NCBI GenBank assembly: GCA_943333125.1
Contig: CALQSB010000024.1
Coordinates: forward strand, 1-47,239
Source of the DNA: Chitinophaga pinensis
GTDB taxonomy: Bacteria; Bacteroidota; Bacteroidia; Chitinophagales; Chitinophagaceae
Direction: 5' to 3'
Length of the DNA: 47,239 nucleotides
The notes below the pieces were generated by a model. It was not told the origin of the DNA. It saw only the letters and a list, made by a program, of their open reading frames with translations, and did no database searches. Made by a program: the position numbers and the translations under genes. Shown piece after piece: positions 42,141-47,239 of the stretch. Position 1 is the stretch's first letter. Each line of letters starts with the position of its first letter.

Positions 42141-42148
42141 TATCTTTG
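42141..42148 (+). promoter_or_regulatory. Bacteroidota -7 box (TATCTTTG) for cysS
   Basis: Perfect TAnnTTTG, 41 nt upstream of the cysS ATG, in the gap after the EEP gene. No strong -33 element is seen. Confidence 0.45.
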
Positions 42149-42189
42149 TTGCTAATCACTTTTTTTATCCCGAATTTATTTAATCAGCA

Positions 42190-43698
42190 ATGGCACTAAG
42201 TATATACAACTCATTTTCGCGTAAAAAAGAATTGTTCGAACCCATCACAGCGGGCTATGCGGGCATGTACGTTTGTGGGCCAACAGTAAGTGGCGAAAGC
42301 CATCTTGGTCATGCAAGACCTTATATTACTTTTGATATTGTAAATCGTTATCTGCAATTTAAAAAATTGAAAGTTCGTTATGTTCGCAATATTACCGATG
42401 CCGGACATTTTGAAGAAGAAGGAAGAGAAGCCGAAGATAAAGTAAGCAAGAAGGCACAGCTTGAAAGAATGGAGCCCATGGAACTGGTACAGAAATATAC
42501 CAATCTTTTTCATTGGGCTATGAAACAATTCAATTGTATTGAGCCCAGCATTGAGCCCACCGCAACAGGCCATATTGTAGAACAAATAGGAATGATTGAA
42601 GACATTATTGCCAAAGGTTATGCTTACGCTATAAATGGATCTGTTTATTTTGATGTGAAAAAATATGCCGCCAATTATGATTATGGCAAACTAAGCGGAA
42701 GGGTTCTTGAGGATTTAATTGATGCCGGAAATCGCGAAGTTGTTACCCGTGATCTTGAAGGACAAAGCGAAAAAAGAGACACTGCAGATTTTGCATTATG
42801 GAAATCAGCACCTCCAGAACACATTATGCGATGGAAAAGCCCATGGGGAGAAGGTTTTCCGGGTTGGCATATCGAATGTTCTGCAATGGCCACAAAATAT
42901 CTGGGCGCTAATTTTGATATTCATGGCGGTGGTATGGATTTGCTTTTTCCTCATCATGAAAGTGAAATTGCACAAAGCACCATTTGCAATCATTCTGCTC
43001 CGGCAAAATACTGGATGCACAATAACATGATTACCATCAATGGAAGAAAGATGGGAAAGAGCTATAATAATGTTATCAAACTAACGGAATTGTTCAGCGG
43101 CAGTCATCCTCTGCTTAGTCAGCCTTTTCATCCAATGACCATTCGTTTTTTTATTTTACAAAGCCATTACAGAAGTCCGCTGGATTTTAGTAATGATGCT
43201 TTGCTGGCAAGCGAAAAAGCGTTTAAACGACTTTGGGAAGCTTTTGAAGTGTTAAAAAATTTATCTTCGGAAAATAATGAAATTGCTTCTGATAAAGAGC
43301 TTGATGAAAAAATAAACAACTGGCTTAATGAATTCGAATTGTTTATGGATGACGATTTCAGCAGTCCTAAAGTAATTGCCAACATGTTTGAATTAAGCCC
43401 TTTAATCAATTCATTTAAAGATGGGATTATTCCAGTAAAATCAATAAGTCACCACACGCTTCATTTGCTGAAAGAAAAGTTTAAATTTTTTCTTGAAGAT
43501 ATTTTCGGATTAATTTCTATTGATAGTAATAATAATCAAATACTCAATCCTGTTATGGAATTGCTTCTCGATTTGAGAAAAGAAGCCAAATTAAAAAAAG
43601 ACTTTGCTACTTCTGATAAAATCCGAAATCAATTAACCGCAATGGGAATTGTGATTAAAGATGAGAAAGATGGGGGAACGAGTTGGGGGATAGGCTAG
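42190..43698 (+). CDS. cysS: Cysteine--tRNA ligase
   Basis: Class I aminoacyl-tRNA synthetase charging tRNA-Cys. 502 residues, normal length. Zn/cysteine-binding CGPTV (about 29-33), HIGH-type motif HLGHARPY (37-44), GWHIECSAM with [15 protein letters not shown], and KMSKS-type KMGKS (in [12 protein letters not shown]). The C-terminal DALR-like domain carries [25 protein letters not shown]. Probably expressed from its own promoter; repeats follow in the downstream spacer. Confidence 0.97.
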   Translation: MALSIYNSFSRKKELFEPITAGYAGMYVCGPTVSGESHLGHARPYITFDIVNRYLQFKKLKVRYVRNITDAGHFEEEGREAEDKVSKKAQLERMEPMELVQKYTNLFHWAMKQFNCIEPSIEPTATGHIVEQIGMIEDIIAKGYAYAINGSVYFDVKKYAANYDYGKLSGRVLEDLIDAGNREVVTRDLEGQSEKRDTADFALWKSAPPEHIMRWKSPWGEGFPGWHIECSAMATKYLGANFDIHGGGMDLLFPHHESEIAQSTICNHSAPAKYWMHNNMITINGRKMGKSYNNVIKLTELFSGSHPLLSQPFHPMTIRFFILQSHYRSPLDFSNDALLASEKAFKRLWEAFEVLKNLSSENNEIASDKELDEKINNWLNEFELFMDDDFSSPKVIANMFELSPLINSFKDGIIPVKSISHHTLHLLKEKFKFFLEDIFGLISIDSNNNQILNPVMELLLDLRKEAKLKKDFATSDKIRNQLTAMGIVIKDEKDGGTSWGIG

Positions 43699-43716
43699 AT
43701 ACTGGATACTAAATTC

Positions 43717-43747
43717 TCAGCAATGTCTCCTAAAAGGGACGTTGCGT
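43717..43747 (+). repeat. Hairpin-forming repeat, copy 3
   Basis: CTCAGCAATGTCTCC, TAAAA, GGGACGTTGCG: same as 10233-10262 and inverse of 9314-9346. The nearby 43761-43790 stretch carries GTTCAAAAGG/GGTTCAAC units like those at 519-622. Confidence 0.7.
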
Positions 43748-43856
43748 TTGCAGAAGATTAGTTCAAAAGGTTTAATAGGTTCAACATGTTCTAGAGTTTA
43801 ACAAACGAAAAACCACAAACGATTAACGATAAACCACAAACAATTCTTAACATCCA

Positions 43857-44456
43857 ATGAGCCCCATTCAACACTTGAGTAAAGATAAACTCCTGGCTAA
43901 AATTATAGACAAAAAAAATCCCATTAAATTAACAACAGAAAAAAACATTTACCTGACTCTCTGCTTTTCTATCATGAGTCAGCAATTAAGTACAAAGGTT
44001 GCTGCTATTATTCATGAAAGATTTTTAGCGTTATATAAAAATAAAAAACCTTCTCTCCAACAAATAACGTCTACCCCATTTTCGGTATTAAAAAGTATCG
44101 GGCTTTCAGATTCTAAAACAAATTACCTTCTTAATGTGTGTGATTATTTTATTGCTAACAAGCTTACCGATTCAAAGCTTCATAAAATATCCGATGAAAA
44201 TATAATCGAAATGCTGACGCAAATTAAAGGCGTGGGCAGATGGACTTCGGAAATGGTGCTGATGTTTTCGATGGGCAGAGAAGATATTTTTGCTGTTGAC
44301 GATCTGGGTATTCAGCAACAAATGTGTAAGTTATATAAGATTGATATGGCTTCTAAAAAAGAAATGAAATTAAAAATGCAACAGGTTGCCGAAAACTGGA
44401 AACCTTACAGAACTTATGCTTGCAGGTATCTTTGGGGCTGGAAAGATGCGAATTGA
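43857..44456 (+). CDS. HhH-GPD DNA glycosylase (3-methyladenine DNA glycosylase II-like)
   Basis: A 199-residue base-excision enzyme removing alkylated bases. The helix-hairpin-helix is at about 118-137 (EMLTQIKGVGRWTSEMVLMF) and the catalytic Asp149 is in FAVDDLGI (145-152). LCFSIMSQQLSTKVA (35-49) is the family substrate-pocket helix. It lacks the N-terminal AlkA domain, so is the short form. Eight nt after its stop begins MITE-like copy 2. It is a second alkylation-damage protein in the window with the ATL at 10502, but far from it. Confidence 0.9.
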   Translation: MSPIQHLSKDKLLAKIIDKKNPIKLTTEKNIYLTLCFSIMSQQLSTKVAAIIHERFLALYKNKKPSLQQITSTPFSVLKSIGLSDSKTNYLLNVCDYFIANKLTDSKLHKISDENIIEMLTQIKGVGRWTSEMVLMFSMGREDIFAVDDLGIQQQMCKLYKIDMASKKEMKLKMQQVAENWKPYRTYACRYLWGWKDAN

Positions 44457-44463
44457 TAATTGA

Positions 44464-44622
44464 TTTAACCCAGATTTTGCAGTTGAAATCTATTACAAGA
44501 AAAAAATGCTGCAAAGACAAGCGTTTGCTTGAAATTTTTGATCTCCACATAATTCATTATGCTTTCGTCTTTATTGCCTTTTTTCCTTTCATCACGATTC
44601 CAACTGCAAAATCCGGGTTTAA
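44464..44622 (-). mobile_element. MITE-like element, copy 2 (about 159 bp, inverted)
   Basis: Reverse complement of copy 1 at 34031-34212 with few mismatches and a 25-nt deletion between the GACGA repeats. Ends are TTTAACCCAGATTTTGCAGT and ATCCGGGTTTAAA, again with TTTAA at both borders. No transposase frame. The rest of the spacer up to 44781 (44623-44781) shows no gene or clear signal. Confidence 0.75.
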
Positions 44623-44781
44623 AATGGGGTTTTGTTAAACGTTGTATTCGCTTAAAATGCCTAGTAATTACAATTGGCTCCTTTGAATATACCATTCATG
44701 CCGTTTTTTGCATTGTTCACCCTGTAGAGCTTATCTTTTCTGAGAATTCCTTGTTTAATAATCAAACAAAATTTATTAAAC

Positions 44782-45714
44782 ATGAAACTTTTTAGAAAAC
44801 AAACATCATTGATCTTAATTGCATTAGGAATCTTCAGTACAGCGCTTTTCAGCTCTTGTAAAAAAGATGATCCTGTAACGCCAACCGCTAAAAACATTGC
44901 TGAAATTGTGGCATCTGATCCCAACTTTTCGCTGCTTAATCAGGCTGTAATAAAAGCAGGACTTGTATCAGCTTTATCAAGTGGATCTCTAACAGTATTT
45001 GCTCCTGATAATGCAGCTTTTGCAGCATCTGGCATTACTAGCGCAACTATCACTTCTCTCACAGTTGCACAGGTTGCGGATATTTTAACTTACCATGTAA
45101 TTGGCTCAAAAATCATGTCAACAGGCGTTCCTGCAAGTGATACAGTTAAGACTTTACAAGGAAAAAATCTCTACGCTTCTAAAAACGCCAATGGTGTATT
45201 TGTAAACGGGAGTAAAGTAAAAATTGCTGATGTTGAGGCATCAAATGGAGTTATTCACGTCATTTCTACTGTCTTAACTGCCCCAACACAAACAATCGCT
45301 GAAATTGCTAGCGGAGAACCCAACCTTTCTCTTTTGTTGGCTGCAGTTGTAAGGGCGGGACTTGCAGGTGCAGTAAGTGCTCCTGGAAAATATACAGTAT
45401 TCGCACCTACAAATGATGCATTTATTGCTGCAGGATTTCCTGATGAGGCAACTATCAATGCCGCACCCGTTGCTGCGGTAGCTACTATAGTGCAAGCGCA
45501 TGTACTGTCAACTAGTGTTTTTGCAAGCGATTTAATTCAGGGTCAGACAGTTGGAACCCTTCAAACAGGTGTTTCACTGTTAATTGGCACTACCCCACCT
45601 TCAGTGAAAATAACCACAAGCGCGAATCCGGCATCCAATATTTTGGCACCTACAGGAGTTAATATCGTTGCCACCAACGGTGTTGTACATCTTATAGATA
45701 GAGTTCTCCTTTAA
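44782..45714 (+). CDS. Lipoprotein with two fasciclin (FAS1) domains
   Basis: Exported 310-residue lipoprotein: signal peptide with lipobox before Cys26 (ALFSSC), then FAS1 domain 1 (about 38-172; NIAEIVASDPNFSLLNQAV, LTVFAPDNAAF, ILTYHVIGS, VNGSKVKIADVEASNGVIHVI) and FAS1 domain 2 (about 174-310; TIAEIASGEPNLSLLLAAV, YTVFAPTNDAF, NIVATNGVVHLIDRVLL). FAS1 domains mediate adhesion or carbohydrate/protein binding at the cell surface. No regulatory element found; a terminator follows. Confidence 0.93.
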   Translation: MKLFRKQTSLILIALGIFSTALFSSCKKDDPVTPTAKNIAEIVASDPNFSLLNQAVIKAGLVSALSSGSLTVFAPDNAAFAASGITSATITSLTVAQVADILTYHVIGSKIMSTGVPASDTVKTLQGKNLYASKNANGVFVNGSKVKIADVEASNGVIHVISTVLTAPTQTIAEIASGEPNLSLLLAAVVRAGLAGAVSAPGKYTVFAPTNDAFIAAGFPDEATINAAPVAAVATIVQAHVLSTSVFASDLIQGQTVGTLQTGVSLLIGTTPPSVKITTSANPASNILAPTGVNIVATNGVVHLIDRVLL

Positions 45715-45734
45715 TCATCAATTATACCCAAAAC

Positions 45735-45782
45735 AAGCATCAACACCGAACAAATTTCATAATTTGGTGTTGATGCTTTTTA
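45735..45782 (+). terminator. Rho-independent terminator after the fasciclin gene
   Basis: AAGCATCAACACC (45735-45747) and GGTGTTGATGCTT (45766-45778) form a perfect 13-bp stem with an 18-nt loop, followed by T's (45777-45782). It separates the fasciclin gene from the kinase gene. Confidence 0.8.
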
Positions 45783-45788
45783 ATTGTT

Positions 45789-46844
45789 ATGTTTAATTAC
45801 AAATACAGATATTATTTCGCTCTGCTGCTTTCGGTGTACACTTACCTGAACACGGAATTTTGTGATTTGTATGAACATTTCAATATTGTAATAGACTGGT
45901 ATTTTGCGCTGATTACAATCACTTTAATCAGTTTTATCATATTGGAAGTAAATCGATTTCTAGAATCAAGAATTCGTAAAATTTCTACTTTAAAAATCAA
46001 AAAAGTCAAGTTTACGATAGTTTTTTTTCTTGTGAGCGGATTGGCAGCGACCATCATCACTACCTCCATTGTGTTGTTTATGGGTATGTACGTGCACAAT
46101 TATTCATTCAATGAAAACCTCATTCCTCTTAAACTCAATTTGACTTATGCCTGGCTGGTAAATTTGCTGTATCATCTCATCAACACAGTAATTTTTTATT
46201 TCAAAGAATACAAAATTTCGCAACATCAGGCTGAAACATTGCTTAAGCTGAACGCCCAAGCAGAATTACAAATAGTCAAAAATCAAATCAATCCTCATTT
46301 TTTGTTCAACAACCTAAATGTATTGTCTACCTTGGTTTTACAAAACAACGATGAAGCCAATAAATTTATAGAAGAATTTTCAAAAGTTTATCGCTATATA
46401 TTATCGAATCAGGAAAAAGAACTCGTCGAGCTAAAAACAGAATTATATTTTATTAGGCCTTATATTTTTCTACTGGAGAAAAGATTCGGTAAAGGACTGA
46501 TGGTTGAAATTGATGTCAATGAAATCAATCATCACAAATACATCATTCCGGCAGCATTGCAGATGTTGATTGAGAATGCGATAAAACACAACGTCATCAA
46601 TAAACAGAAACCACTGAAAATAAAGATAAGTATCATGAAGGACAATAATATAGTAGTGACCAACAATCTTCAGTTGAGACAATCTTCAGAACAATCTTCA
46701 CATATAGGTCTTAAAAATATCATCAAACGATATCAGTTGGTTGCTGAAGAAAAAGTGATCGTCAAAGAGGCTATGGATTTTTTTAGCGTCACCATTCCAT
46801 TGATTAACGTTGCAAAAAAAGATTATGAATATAATTATAATTGA
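45789..46844 (+). CDS. LytS-type sensor histidine kinase
   Basis: Four N-terminal membrane helices (about 6-24, 33-55, 75-100, 118-137) precede a short coiled coil and the His_kinase domain (PF06580 type): phospho-acceptor His170 in KNQINPHFLFNNLN (164-177). A HATPase_c domain follows (AALQMLIENAIKHNV, then GLKNIIKRYQ), but without the usual N/G1-box spacing of class I kinases, as is normal for this class. The ATP lid is reduced. No extracellular sensor domain, so the signal is likely sensed in the membrane. Overlaps the response regulator gene by 20 nt. Confidence 0.92.
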   Translation: MFNYKYRYYFALLLSVYTYLNTEFCDLYEHFNIVIDWYFALITITLISFIILEVNRFLESRIRKISTLKIKKVKFTIVFFLVSGLAATIITTSIVLFMGMYVHNYSFNENLIPLKLNLTYAWLVNLLYHLINTVIFYFKEYKISQHQAETLLKLNAQAELQIVKNQINPHFLFNNLNVLSTLVLQNNDEANKFIEEFSKVYRYILSNQEKELVELKTELYFIRPYIFLLEKRFGKGLMVEIDVNEINHHKYIIPAALQMLIENAIKHNVINKQKPLKIKISIMKDNNIVVTNNLQLRQSSEQSSHIGLKNIIKRYQLVAEEKVIVKEAMDFFSVTIPLINVAKKDYEYNYN

Positions 46845-47239
46845 AGACGAGCAACTTGCCGCAGATCGATTAAAGATATTGATAAAAAAATATGATGCTT
46901 CGATAAATGTCATTGGCTGTTTGGAAACAATAGATGAAACTATTCATTGGTTCAAAACAAATCAGGAGCCTGATTTGATATTGATGGACATCCATCTTTC
47001 GGATGGTCATTCATTTGAGATTTTCAAAAAAATAAATATCGTCAGGCCACTTATTTTTACTACCGCATATGACCAATATGCCATCGAGGCATTTCAGCAT
47101 TTCAGCATTGATTATCTCCTAAAACCGATTTCATTAGAAATGATTTCAAATGCATTTGAAAAATACAAATCAATCGTAAATAGCTTTACTCCTCCCGATT
47201 ATAAATCCTGGCAGAAATTTCTCGGCTCTTCCATACAAA
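46825..47239 (+). CDS. LytTR-type response regulator, N-terminal part (3' truncated by window)
   Basis: The ATG at 46825 lies inside the kinase gene. The visible 138 residues are a full receiver domain: acidic pair in IIIIEDEQLA (3-12), phospho-acceptor Asp55 in LILMDIHLSDG, conserved Thr in FTTAYDQYA and Lys in DYLLKPI. The frame stays open to the window edge, where a LytTR DNA-binding domain is expected from the pairing with a LytS-type kinase; that domain is not visible. Partner of the upstream kinase. Confidence 0.9.
   Translation, partial: MNIIIIEDEQLAADRLKILIKKYDASINVIGCLETIDETIHWFKTNQEPDLILMDIHLSDGHSFEIFKKINIVRPLIFTTAYDQYAIEAFQHFSIDYLLKPISLEMISNAFEKYKSIVNSFTPPDYKSWQKFLGSSIQ

Noticed and set aside
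44420..44924. Small frames on both strands across the second MITE-like copy
   Set aside because: They arise from the element and its flanks, are overlapping and have no family features.
1..47239. CRISPR array, prophage, defence island or toxin-antitoxin pair
   Set aside because: No spaced direct repeats, integrase, phage structural genes, restriction, Cas or toxin-like genes were found on either strand.

Overview
The window is about 47 kb of AT-rich chromosomal DNA from a member of the Bacteroidota, most likely the Chitinophagales (Chitinophagaceae-like). The evidence is an alternative complex III (ActA-F) operon running into a caa3-type cytochrome oxidase operon, Bacteroidota-only families (DUF6787, DUF5522, DUF4369/DUF5106 thioredoxins), and TAnnTTTG promoter boxes in place of the E. 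coli type. Genus is inference. There are no rRNA genes, phage, CRISPR array or intact insertion sequence.

Layout. 1-7118: the tail of a DASS-type anion/Na+ symporter, a periplasmic N-acetylmuramoyl-L-alanine amidase behind an acyl-CoA dehydrogenase, a membrane glycosyltransferase, a lone OppC-type ABC permease and an Lrp/AsnC regulator. 7119-9477: a tRNA-Leu-like RNA carrying about 90 extra nucleotides in its variable arm, followed by a terminator, then a ZIP-like permease with a cyclic-nucleotide-binding domain inserted in it. 9478-12097: trmB, a DUF5522 protein, a Cys-less alkyltransferase-like protein and an S1/OB-fold protein, separated by repeat-rich spacers.

12098-28197 (minus strand): fourteen genes for one respiratory chain segment, transcribed from the right in the order actA, B, C, D, E, F, cox subunits II and I, heme O synthase, two subunit III-type proteins, subunit IV, then after an internal terminator a Sco copper chaperone and a DUF420 (CtaM-like) assembly factor. 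ACIII oxidises menaquinol and passes electrons through its c-hemes to the oxidase, which reduces O2; ctaB, sco and DUF420 supply heme and copper maturation. A TAnnTTTG box and a 7-bp inverted repeat lie upstream of actA.

28413-33955: two consecutive in-frame fusions (DUF6787-PurN and a carboxypeptidase-regulatory-like domain with MsrB), a fused E1 alpha/beta 2-oxoacid dehydrogenase and a vWA lipoprotein. 33956-37702: a MITE-like element, a SurA/PpiD-type prolyl isomerase and a TlpA-like thioredoxin. 37826-44456: rlmD, an active rhomboid next to a predicted dead rhomboid, an EEP-family hydrolase, cysS and a DNA glycosylase. 44457-47239: a second MITE-like copy in opposite orientation, a two-domain fasciclin lipoprotein, and a LytS-type kinase overlapping a truncated LytTR-type response regulator.

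The features I find most unusual are the interrupted tRNA-like RNA, the ZIP/CNB chimera, the two adjacent gene fusions, the rhomboid/pseudo-rhomboid pair and the two-copy MITE-like family. No single undescribed multi-gene system stands out with certainty.
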